From Trichobilharzia regenti (taxonomy: Eukaryota; Platyhelminthes; Trematoda; Strigeidida; Schistosomatidae), in contig CALYDD020000369.1 in NCBI GenBank assembly GCA_944472135.2, forward strand, positions 34,936 through 98,935: a DNA stretch of 64,000 nt. Reading direction: 5' to 3'. This document shows, piece after piece, positions 1-11,900 of this stretch. A model generated the notes under the pieces. That model was not told the DNA's origin. It did no database searches and saw only the letters and a list, made by a program, of their open reading frames with translations. Within the stretch, counting starts at the first letter, position 1; every line of letters begins with the position of its first letter. The position numbers and the translations under genes were made by a program.

Positions 1-390
1 CACGTATTCTCACATACATATACATACATATATACGCATAATTTGACTATTTTAATGATTATCCAATTCGCAATTCAGTATACCAAGTGATCAAATTCTT
101 TTCTGTTTGATATTGTGTGTTTTATTTATCGAATATTGAAACATATCAAAGTAAAATGTCTCCATGCAAAAAAATAGTAATAGCCTAATTGAAAAATTTA
201 CAGATTTGTTCAAATGGAATATATGCTGTTGATGGTGTAAAGGCCTTCGAAGCACAGAGATCATTTCACTTCAGTCAAGTTATTCATGTTACTTACATAT
301 TCAGCTTTCTTGACAAAATTGAATCCTGGGATGTAAAGTTTGTGAATTTCCTCTATGATGGATTATTATTATTAAATCCTTTAATTCCTA
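1..390. other. unassigned AT-rich sequence
   Basis: I recognise nothing here. A short plus-strand frame at 189-401 runs into the RTE 3' end described next and has no family signature. Confidence 0.5.
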
Positions 391-560
391 GAGGAACATA
401 GGGCTTCAGCTGCGCGTCTCCATTGCTTTTGGTTTTCTGCCAACTTTTTACCCCACTCCAAATCTGCCCACACGCTTTCATCTCCTCTTCACATGGCCTC
501 CTCCAAGTCACCCTTGGACGACCAACTCGCAGCTTCCCTTTTGGCTCCCATCCGAGCTAT
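391..560 (-). mobile_element. RTE-type LINE, 3' end of the ORF (fragment)
   Basis: Read on the minus strand, the stretch encodes a VGRPRVTWRR motif followed by an acidic segment and a Trp-rich tail, the typical C-terminus of RTE-clade reverse transcriptase ORFs. It ends in a conserved GGAACATAGGGCTTC-type boundary next to an ATT-rich tail. The same terminus is seen on the minus strand near 61.5 kb and as a scrap near 25.01 kb. It may be the 3' end of the element whose endonuclease remains at 2.0-2.9 kb, since spacing and orientation fit one decayed copy. Confidence 0.6.
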
Positions 561-569
561 GTTTAAAAT

Positions 570-2040
570 TCGATTCACGGGATTTATGTAAAATGCAGTA
601 CTGGGTTTAATTTAAATGTCATAAAGTGCACTGTCAGTGTAGGTCACCATGGTAAAGAGTACGATGATATAACGCGCATCTATTCAGGTCAAGTATAAAT
701 GGATTGGAATAAAAATACGAAATAGAAAATCAAACATGAAGAAGTAATGTAAAGTAAATACTGGTTACACATCATGCCAGTTTAATTTTAGTGGGAAACC
801 ACCGTTATGGTTATGAGTTAACGACATAGTACAAAAATATGGAGGGAGGTAACTTAAAGGCCAAAATACACCGTACCAATCGATTTTCAGATGCCGCAGA
901 ATGCTAGATCAGCCATAATACCTTGACTACTTCATTGCACATAGGGTACCGGTTGTTTTAGGTGAATATCAGTAGCCTCTGCTGGTTGGAATATTGATTA
1001 CCTTAAGAATCTGAGTTTCATATCTACGTCTCGTTAACAGGACAATTCACTGTTATTGCTCCCAGTTATTTGCATATGAAGAGACGTTTACCAGCATTGT
1101 TCTAACGTGTTCGGTGCCGCTAAATTAACGGATGCAAATATGGAAACATAATCGCCTGATGACCATGATATGTGTCACTAACTAAAGGCTGCATGGAATT
1201 ATTAAATTTTTCACCGCCTATTTTACCGTTTTGAAAAGGTAAAGACTGTGCTGTCGTAGATGTTTTAATAACGCACTCATCCATTCAGGTGTACCTGTGG
1301 TATTTAAGGTATCAAAGCATCTTCCATTTATATTTTTTCGTTGCAACAGGCTGCACCTCGTCGGTCTTACTGCCCGTTGAAGTGCACCTTCTTCATTAGA
1401 ATTTTATCATCTTTTGTGTTTCCTCCAGGTGATTTAAGTTTAATAAGTTCTACTGCACACATGGAACACTGAGAAATTCTTCACACTCTCTTTACGACTT
1501 GCCATCAGAATAGTCACATGTTCGATTAGGATTCACCGTCTTGATTGCGTTGAGATGTACACTTCGCTACATGTGAATACATATGTACGATTTAGAAATC
1601 TTGAAGTCACCAGAATAATATAAAGTAACAGACAGGCTGTAGGCGTACTCGAATAACCAAACACCACATTTCTACATTTCTCTCTTGTGAATCGTCATTG
1701 TGTGTTGTTATTTTGACTTGATGGTTTTCATTTTCGTTGCCACACTCAGTTGGTTACTGTAGTAGTGCACACGATGATAAATTCTATATTAAGCACTCAT
1801 AATTCGTTTTCTACCTCTCAACATCTCACACGAACGTGTTTCGAAGTAACCACTTAGGAAGTGATTCCACAAATCTAAGCTAAATTCGATCCGACATGGC
1901 TATTATCTACGGAACTATTCGACAATAGGTGGCTCAACACAACTACTTATGCATACTCTTGAGGTGTCTCTAAAAAGAATGAGGAAGTTTTTCACACCTG
2001 TCTTACTTATAGATAACATTCTTTCAGATAATTTCACATC
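570..2040. other. no gene recognised
   Basis: No long open frame and no recognisable domain. If the RTE pieces on either side are one element, this interval would hold its reverse transcriptase, but I cannot see RT motifs, so it is either too decayed or replaced. Confidence 0.4.
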
Positions 2041-2043
2041 ATA

Positions 2044-2880
2044 TCAAGCAGCGATTCTAAAGATGGTTTGTTGTGAAACTACACTACTACTGTAGGCTAG
2101 CTGCAATTGTGTGATGAAGTATTTCTGATTTTTGGTGTGTCCATCGGGTGACATCCCCGTCGCTATGCGTTTTGCATGCATTGACTCAAATAACCAAATC
2201 ATTAAAGGCATGGAAGCAAGCGTAGAGTTCTTCATTATCATTCATTTCTCTCAGAGCTTTGCGACCTATGATGAGTACTCTTTTCCTAATATCTGCTCCA
2301 GGTTCGAATGGAATTGATATCGCCTATTAGGATTTTGACGCCACCGCTGTAATTGCTATCCAATACTGTTTGAAATTTTTTTTATTAAAATCCTCCTTCT
2401 TCCATTGTTCTGAGTTATCTTAGTTGCATAGCCTTTTATAATTTAAAACCAACTGCCTTCCTTTTGGTTCGAATCTGGCAATCATAAACCTGGGGGTCAC
2501 TGGTTCTGACTGCATTGGAGCTTTGGTTGCTGTTGCTGACATCAAGGTAGTCACTTACTGCTTCAGTGTACTTCTGGTTGTCCTCTGGATTACCGGAGCA
2601 AACAACTGACTATTAACGCGACGATTTGAATAGTCCACATTCATTCCATCTTCCCTCACAGATTCTCAGCATTTCTCTGCCCTATCTTCCCACTTATTTA
2701 TCTATTCAAGAAACCTTTGCACTTTAGTACATCGCACGGAACTCCATCATCCCCAATCCCTGTGTTTGCTTTCTTCGAAAGTAGACACACCGGCTAACTG
2801 GCTTCTCGAAATCTTTCATCAGCCGACGTCATTCCATTTCTCCGGCTCCAGAGAAATATTAGTTTGCTTGTCATATTTTT
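2044..2880 (-). mobile_element. decayed RTE-type LINE, endonuclease region
   Basis: The minus strand encodes a block around SPDGHTKNQ that matches the endonuclease block SPDGNTKNQ of the better preserved RTE copy at 31.8-33.6 kb. Further nucleotide similarity to that copy (the segment reading as the start of the endonuclease) is visible at about 2,500-2,600 and to its 5' leader at about 2,780-2,870. Stops and indels break the frame, so this is an old non-functional copy. Confidence 0.6.
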
Positions 2881-2899
2881 TAATATTCTTTATGTGCAG

Positions 2900-5740
2900 T
2901 GACGTTTCGGTAGTACTCGGATTGCTTTTCGAGTGTAATTGTGCTAATTCGATACCCTGCCATCCTTCTTTCTCTGGGCTTAGAAATGCCTGGAAATCCA
3001 GCGAGGTAGTATATTAGGCGAGGTTATAGGCTAAATATTGACACCATATCATCGCTTTGGTGAGTGTGCCCATCCTTCACCTGACCAACTATCACTATAT
3101 TTAGGACAATCAAACTTTCCTTCACAGTAAGTTCGAAGAGATGAAACGTAATAAGAGATAGTCAAACTGCAGAAGTGGGTCTGTGCGATTCGAGTCAGAT
3201 TCCATTGAAACAGTTGTGTGATTAGAATACATTTTAATTAGCTTTCAGTTCCACAGACACATGCTCTTTTTGACCATGACTCAGAAGGTTCCTTTAAGAT
3301 TAAATACAACTTTAAGGTCTACCTACTCATGATGGTATGCTGTGCACAATTTCTCAACACCATAGGTCAGCTGAAATCCACATTCATCTCTGAACTTCAA
3401 AGAAACTTTCGAACTCAAATATTATTCATTTGAATCTACGCGTTCGAAACTAATGAATGAAGAATGCTAGATCACCGACTGCAAAATTAAATGCAATTGT
3501 ATATACTCGTCAACCTTCAACAAATTTTTTTACGAATACGTCTTAATAAACCTGTTGTTTTCCAGGTAAGCTTCTGTGAATTCGAAATTCAGTGATGTCA
3601 CAAATTTACCGATGACAGTTAACACGATAATCAACTCATGTAAGGGTACAATTATTCAATGGTTAGTTACTGGATTTGATTCTCATGGTCAGTAATCGTA
3701 ATGCATCAAGACAGAGTGACTAAGAATATTTAATCACTCAAAAATTATGTGGCGTTTTCACTGTTTCTTTTTCAGAAGAAAGACAGCAATAACAAACTAC
3801 AAATTCGCGAATATTCTTTGATTTCGAAAACAACGTAAAAATCTGTGTCGAATAAAATGACGAATAGCGAGCTTATTCTCCAAGAAATGATGACAATTGT
3901 AAGGCGAGCATCAAAATCTCGGTTAATTCGTAAGAGATTCCTAACGTTGACAGAGACACTGAACTCATTGTCACATCATTACTGGAATACTCCAGCCACC
4001 CCATCCCAATTTAGACATTTAGAAGGATAAATGATTGAGCGAAGAAATATTCACTTTCACTTAGATCTTCATCTCTCGCTCTAATATATATTCCTTTACC
4101 ATTATGCAAAATATTCTACATTTCTTTAATTATCCATTACACAACTAACTTGACCTTCCGATTATTCCTTCATATTTCTCAAAGTTATGCTCTATATAAT
4201 TCATTCATAGTAACTATTTCTCAAATTTTATTGTTTGTATTCACTTTCTTCGTTAATTATAACTCCCTTCATATGTTGATACTCTCTAATTGTTGTTAAT
4301 AAGCATGTCTCCAATGGATTGGTAAAACTGTTTGTATTCTTTTGAAAGAGCGGTATGTATTGGAGCTAAAAGATGAGGGCCGTATTGCAAGGTAAACATT
4401 TCTTTGCTCAGTCTTCCGGCTTTCTAAATGACCTCCTCATTCACTTTATAAGAAACGATTGAAGGCATGCTCATAAGGTAAAACTTGAAAGTATGAAGAC
4501 AGACGGATTTTAGGTCTCATCTACTGTGAATACAGAAAGCAACACTCCGAAGTCAAGGTATATTTTTAGTTGATCAAACCGCTATATATATATATATGGC
4601 TAGAGATTTCGCCTTACATTAAATGACACGAGATAGAATGTTCAAATGAACAAATATTATTCTGTTACCAACGCAGCATTGAACTGTGGTAATAAAATTC
4701 CTACTCTGGCAACAAACACAATGTTCAAATAGATGTATCTTGTTCTGTTCTTGATGCTGTATTGAACTGTGGGAATATGTGAGAATACCTTTCCATTGGA
4801 ACACATTGTCTGTATCACACAACCACACTATCACTAAATCTCAATCCATGTGACATCACTCTGAAGTTCCTTACAGTAATTCCGTTGAAAACATTCTTTG
4901 ACTGACATAACACCAATGACTGCGAATGAGTCATTTAACATGGTGATGTTCTCCACAATATAGACAATTTAAGATTCTGGATGTATAATGGAACCGCAGC
5001 GTTTAGATTTCCTGTTTATAGAAGAGCACCTCTGAAATACAGATCCCCTTCATCATTTGTGTAATTATGTGTGACTTTACAAGTTCACCGATGTTTGTTT
5101 CTACAAAAAGGAAGCTGTTTTGGTGACCCACTGTTCCGCTCGATTCAGTCGTTGAGCATTGTTTCATCATCATAAACGTACGCTGTCCATCAGTAAATTA
5201 AACCGATTTTCTACACAAGATAACACATATTATTACTAAAATAAAGGTACCACTCCTGTACGCAACGCACCTCACTCTCGAGCTAATTTTATTAAAAATG
5301 CGGATAGACTGAAATTCTCAAGTTTTCTCTTAAAATACAAGACTGTAATTCGAATGATACTTCTCAAGGTAGGAATTCAAAATCGCGCACAATTTCACCA
5401 TGGAAGCATCCTCACAAACTGCCAGGGCGTTTGTGGTGCTGATAATTACAAATTAGAAATTAAATTTTGATTGTTTCTCCAGAAGACATTTTGAAATATG
5501 CATCATTTTGACACATACATCTGAAAAACAATCAGACATGGGTGCACATTGGTCGATGATAATTTCCTATACATTTGTGCATTTAATATTTACGAAAACT
5601 ACGTTATTCAGTGTACAAAGACGTCAACACAAGTGAAATCGAAAGCAAACTTAGTTATGAATAAGTGAAAATTTCGGCACATTAACAAAAGGATTATGCC
5701 GGCTATACGAAAAAAATTTGACAGCCATTCCACAAATCAG
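2900..5740. other. no gene recognised
   Basis: Only short frames without family signatures. A small AT microsatellite lies at about 4,581-4,598. This is the 3' flank of the TMBIM-like gene on the minus strand, so its 3' UTR should begin just below 5,752. Confidence 0.4.
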
Positions 5741-5751
5741 TATTTATTTTT

Positions 5752-5916
5752 TCACATGTGACAAAACTGAGTTGCACACAATGTTAGGCTGAAATAAATT
5801 TGTGCGAATAAGCTTATCATGTTACACCAAATGATGAAGCTAATAATAAACTCTACGGTGTTGGGGGGAAACCACCACATTATCCACCTTCGCATATTGA
5901 CACAAATAAACATCAC
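5752..5916 (-). CDS. terminal exon of locus 1 (TM6 end, TM7, C-terminus)
   Basis: The exon begins after a pyrimidine-rich acceptor ending in TTCAG and runs 55 codons to a stop, the same length as the terminal exon of locus 3 (29879-30043). It encodes FICVNMRRW, a proline-containing loop, VEFIISFIIW (the equivalent of the EEYI-A-LN block of BI-1 proteins) and an SLF-Q-Y-SLT tail shared with locus 3. The Asp of the usual YLDI motif is absent. Confidence 0.65.
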   Translation of the reverse strand: MMFICVNMRRWIMWWFPPNTVEFIISFIIWCNMISLFAQIYFSLTLCATQFCHM

Positions 5917-8900
5917 CTGAAGTATAAAGAAGCAAGAAGAATTCCGACATAAATGACTTATATATATCGGCAAAAATGTTACGTGAAACTCGAATTGCAT
6001 TGTGAGAAAAACTGTTAACTTTTATGATTGCAATGTCAGGAAAATGAGGTAAAGCCTACGCGCCTCAACTACTGTTGAATCATTCAGAAATTCACTATCA
6101 GCTTCCATGTCATGCTTCAAATGATTTCTGTTCGACTTACCTTGCCACGTAACGCAAACTGTAGCTGAAATGGAGTGATTTTCCGAATAATTCATTTTTG
6201 TCGCATATTTCTGGAGATGTGTGCTTCTGAAAGTAGGCTGTACGTCGTTTGATGCACATTTCCAGACTACTTACTTAGTGTGATCTTTTTCATTTATCTT
6301 GTTTGACAATTGTTCGCTATCAGCGTTCATAGAACATAATGTTTGCACCGCTTGCTATATTATAGGCGACTCAGACGAATGGCCGCTCAAAATAAACATG
6401 CATATGCTGTTGTTGTGGTGGTGAAGATGAGATTTCGCATGGGGTTTTCGTTTCAGATTTACATAGGGAACATATCATTATCCTACTCTATAATTTTGGA
6501 AACGCGTGCGAATGTCAATATCATTAGTCATCCTTTAGTAACCAGTTTGGTTGAATGGCTACTTTCTGAAGGATGCTTCGACATGGGATTATCATACGTC
6601 TGTATCCTCCATCAGATGTATGTAACATGTATTTATAACAGAAATCTTGTTGAAATTTACCAGATAACGTATTTTTACACCGTCGGTGAAGAGTAGGACT
6701 CAGGAGAAATAAGAATCACCGTCAAATGAAATCGACAGTGATTTGCGGAAATTTTAATAACCAAAATCTAATTTGTTCTTATACTTACAGCATTCAGAAA
6801 AATCATCAAAAATGTGTTAAGCTTAGTGAACAAGTTTCATAGAAAGTTTGATGCTGTTTGATTGACTTTCATCATAATTCAGGTTTTAGATTCCATAGTA
6901 CTTCAAGCATTGCTCCAACTAAGGGTCTAACACCACATGCATTTTTATTCGACTATGAGTTAGAACTTCGTAACAAAGCGCAAATTTATTTAATATGAAA
7001 ATATAACTACTGATTTACGCTGCATATTAGTGATGTGCTGTGAGCAATTTAACGGTGAAATTAGATTGTAGTGAATACACTGATTTAATGGAAAACTTAC
7101 AGAGATTATAAATAACGTGACTGGAACTCCTAGCAGTATACAGATTATCGACATCTAAGAAATGCAAAAAGAAGGTGTCTGTTCACAAAGAGAAATGCAA
7201 GATTTGTTGCTACATTTAAATCATTATACCAGTAAATAGACCGAAGTAAACACTGCTAATATGTTAACACTGGCAATAATTAAAACATTCCTCAAAATAG
7301 CCTCTTCTCAACACAGTGACGTCAGATTAATATATTAATAGTAATCTACTTTATTCCAAACTAAGTACTTATAATACAGGATGGAATTCTCATCCTTTGT
7401 CACGATATTGCATTTGATTCACTCAAGTGATAATTAAAGTTAAAAATTAAAACAAAATTAACCAGAGGAATTTGCCCATATTTACGGTATAAAGTCAAAA
7501 GTTGTCGAAGTACAAAGTGACAATAATGAATATAATAATTATGTTTTTTTCAAACAGTATTGTCAATTCAATTTAAAAATTTTAGCATGTTATATAGTAC
7601 GGTGAGGTGAAATACACAATTAGTAATTATAACACAGCTTAAGTGATGTTCACAGGTATGTAAACATAAACAAATTAAAACAAAAAGTTGAGGGGATTAT
7701 AAGTATAAGAATTACAATAACAATAAAGGTAGATGTTGTAAGGTTGGAGGAAATGTTTTATTTAATATTGCTAAGAAGGTTAGTTATTTCATGCCTAAAA
7801 CTATTTTCATCAAATAAAGTACGCGCCAAACATGGTATAGTGGAATTTTTACACTTAGACGTATGTGCATGAGTCTTCTGAAAAGACTTCGTGTTTAACC
7901 TGAGGAGACACAAGGTTGGAGCTGTGGGTGCTGCAGTGGATGCTCACAGTTTGACAAAATTCCTTCAGCAAATTTGTTGTATGTCATCAAGTGGCTGTCA
8001 ATGACAATGCCAACGATGTGGCTCAACGGGATACCCCTGGCCGGCCGTTTTCGAAGTTCTACGAGGTATGACGTGGTCATATTGAAGCAATCCAGGAAAA
8101 AATAAAGGTGAATAGTGAAGAAGAATAGGTAGGATGCACGAGTTGACAACTGTAAGAGGAAGAATTGGGTTTTGCCTGAGTGCCTAAACTTCTTAATGTG
8201 AAAAGTCAGACGAAATATTCTTTAAGAAATCGCTGACACAGGAAGACCAGGAACTACCAGAAAAAAGAACTGATCATAGATACTTGAAGGATAAGTAAGA
8301 GTAAATTTTCCATACTTTAACACAAATAAGAGGTAACAGCAATAGGTCTAAATTTAAAACATGTTCCAGTAAATAACTTAGGTATAGGTAAAATTTCAAT
8401 GTTCTTCCAGACGGCTAGCACGACAATCCTGGAAAAAGAATTATTAAATATGTTCCTGAGAGGATAACACAGGATATCTGCATATTTTTTAAGAATAAGG
8501 CTAGGCAAAACATCTGGACCTAAGCTATAAGAAGGGTTCAGTGAATGGAGACATTCTAGAACGTCATTTGTATTGAAAACAGGGAAGCGGGTTTCATTAC
8601 CACTTGTAACACCAGAAGGTGCGACATTCGTTGGAAAATGTATGAAAGACTTGTTTAGTGCACACACATCAAATGAACTGGGATTACTAGGTATCTGCAT
8701 CTCACCAGTAATTTCTTTGAAAAGTCTCCGTATATTAGACGCATTTTTACAGGATATTAACTTCTGGTTATAAATTGAATTAAATCGGTGCATATCAGAT
8801 CAAATTAGGATGTTAATTCTTTTCACACCAATGTTATTCTTCATTTTATATAATATTCCTTTATCCGGCTAAGTCTCCATGACCTTTTAAAATGTATCAT

Positions 8901-11900
8901 CTTTATCACATTTGAATTCACTTATTTTCCATATGACAAATAACATACATACATACACACACACGCATACAAATGTAGTCTTTACAAATCAACTATAGAA
9001 GAGTGAACACAACAACAATTTGTCATTAGTCATTACAAATATATGTGATGTCTGCTTACATATTTGTGATGGTAAAAATGTCTATGGACAAATGGCCTTC
9101 AAATAAACTGACTTCAATTTATGTAAAAATTTTTGACTATATATTCTGATGATTAGTAAAAATCCGAATAAATCTGCTAAAGAACCTGTGGCTTACATAG
9201 CGAAACGTTCAGAAAAATCTTGTTTTGATTTTCTTAACGGGATTAATTTAAAAAATTTATTATGAATCAATCTGACTCGGCGCTGAAATTATTCCAGGAA
9301 GTTTGTAACACCCGCTATCTGGAAACTTATAAACGTAGATAGTTCTGAAGTACTACAACAGGGTGTAACACAAATATTCGTGATGAAAATGAAGTTGTAC
9401 TTAGAAAGGTGTCTAAATCGACATTTAACAGTCATACAGTCAATATTATCATTGGAGAATTTAAAGCAGATGATCTCGGCAACAGACCATTGAGAATTGA
9501 CAAAATTAGCAAAACCACCACCTAGTTTCTTTCTTGAACTGCTTTGGCCTTGTCTGTACATATTGAAAACATTCAGTAAGATTAAATTGTTAAATGTCTA
9601 CCTAAACACTTATCTAAGTATAGCTTCATTTTCGTCACACATATCTGTATCACACCTTGTTGCGTTCCCTCAGAACTATCGATCTTCGCTGATGAATTCA
9701 CTATATTCGCTGCTGCTTCACTTGGTAACTCCTTGTCTGTAGTGACTGGCGACTTCAGCAATTGCGACTGCAGTTTTATTACATTGCTGGGCCATGAAAA
9801 TGTTGTTAACTTCCCATCTCGACAGGATACGTCACTTGGTTTAGTATTTATAAATGATTCTGGAATATACGAAGCTGATAAATGAGCTCCGCTCTTCAAT
9901 TCTGATCACTGTATTGTACGAGTCTTACCCAAAATTTACGGAAAGTTACACAGTAAAGCCTTCTCAAACTTGTCTAAGAAATTTGTTCACAGATGTCTTG
10001 GCTATACATACTAAAATCATTCAGTAAGAATAAATTTTCATCATATGAATTGTGGAGCCAGGTTTCTTGAAGCGTTATCACACCTGTATAACGATAAATA
10101 TTTGAACATAATAGAGCGTCCAAGTAATTAATCTTGTTCGATAATGACCTGCACTTTGTGCTCATAATCACAGGTAGAGTCACCTGATGCATTTGAGTTC
10201 ACTTTAGGGATTGTTGCCACCCACCATGGTGCTTTATCTCAAGGTTTTAAGAACTATTTAATCATCATTTTGAGAGCATTTTAAATAATCGTGAAAGTAA
10301 GAGATACAATTCGGAAACATAATCAAAAAAATAAAACAAAATGAATCCAAGTAATCAGATGCAAAACAAGTGACGCAAAATCTGGGTAGCCCAAAATTTC
10401 AGCAGGCCACCCCTATGTATCTGAACTACTTGGCATCGTTTTCAGTAAGAGCTGAATAGGCTTGGCTGAAATACCAATCATGGCAGTAGAAGGTAGCGCC
10501 GACATAGGTTATATGAATGTCATTCAACATACTTTACAAAATTTACTAGGCTGTCTTATGAATCGTCTTCTAATCATTGGCACCCAGGGGATAACCAGCT
10601 ACTTTGACTGATATTTCATTGCTTATTGTATTCAGCGTTGTTACAAGAGAAGTCATAAGCAAAAAGGCATTTTAAAATGATGTGGAGATTTCATCTCATT
10701 TCATAATTTTAAGACATAAATTAATGTAACTTACCTCTTTCAGTTGAGGGATCAAGTAATAACGTATCCTTACAACAATAGCTGAAACCCCCAGGACGGC
10801 TGATATTCCTAAAAATATGATGAACCCCTTTTCACTCAATTGTGGAAGTCTCATGGTCACCAAGACTACTTCAAGAGTAGCAATTATTGTAACGGCTAAA
10901 GCTATCAAAGCGCATCTCCAACTAAACGGTAAGAACGCAGCAGCAAAGATCACAGACCACAATATAACCTATATCAAGAAATCAATATTAGTGATATTTT
11001 AGTAATTATTATTTGGTAAGTGAAGACGTAGTGAGAAAATTAAGCTTATGTCAAATGTCATTCGTACATTTCGATTAGTGCTTATTATGCTTGTATCAGC
11101 TTTATTTGTTCACGAATTTACAAGTGTCATTTTATTTCTCTCAAAAAATAATGCCAATTCTCTTGGTTCGATAAAGGGTAACGTAACGCTGATACTTACC
11201 ATAATCCAAAGTAGTATTGTAACAGCGTAAAAATTCACTCGAATTTCTGTCACGAATGCAAGTAGAAGTAATAGAATGGTGGCGACTGACCTAAAATGAA
11301 TTCGGAAACACTCAAAACTAATCCCAACCAGTAAATAACTGAAATGTATCATTACATAATAACCACATAAGAAATCATGGTAATGCCATATCCATGTCTT
11401 ATAAGATAAATCCTTCATCTTATTCATTGATATCGCTGTCGAATATGTTCCGTGTTACAGAGCACATCTGTGCCATTACAAAAACTATATTTTGAAGAGA
11501 ACATAGTGATTCTTCATTTTCTTTACACGCGCAAATGATTATGCTAGCATGAAGATCTCATGAAGTTTGCTAAAAGCAGTCCCCTTGTATTTATTAATTA
11601 CACATATGCATACATATTTCGAATCATGATTTATGGTCTTCAGGGCAAATTTACTCTCGTGACAAAAACTGTCTGACCAGGACAGATCGGGGTAGATTTC
11701 AAAGTTAAATAATAGGTTTATGATATAATATTCATGAAAATCGTCCTAATTTCACACAACAGTAGTGCGCGTGGGTTATATGCAGTGAGTATGCAGCTAG
11801 TAGTAAGCGTCGTACAAAGGAGTGCTGTGTATGAGGCTAGCAAACTGATTCCTTATAAAACTATACGAATACTACTGACAATTCAGGGCCTCAAACATGT

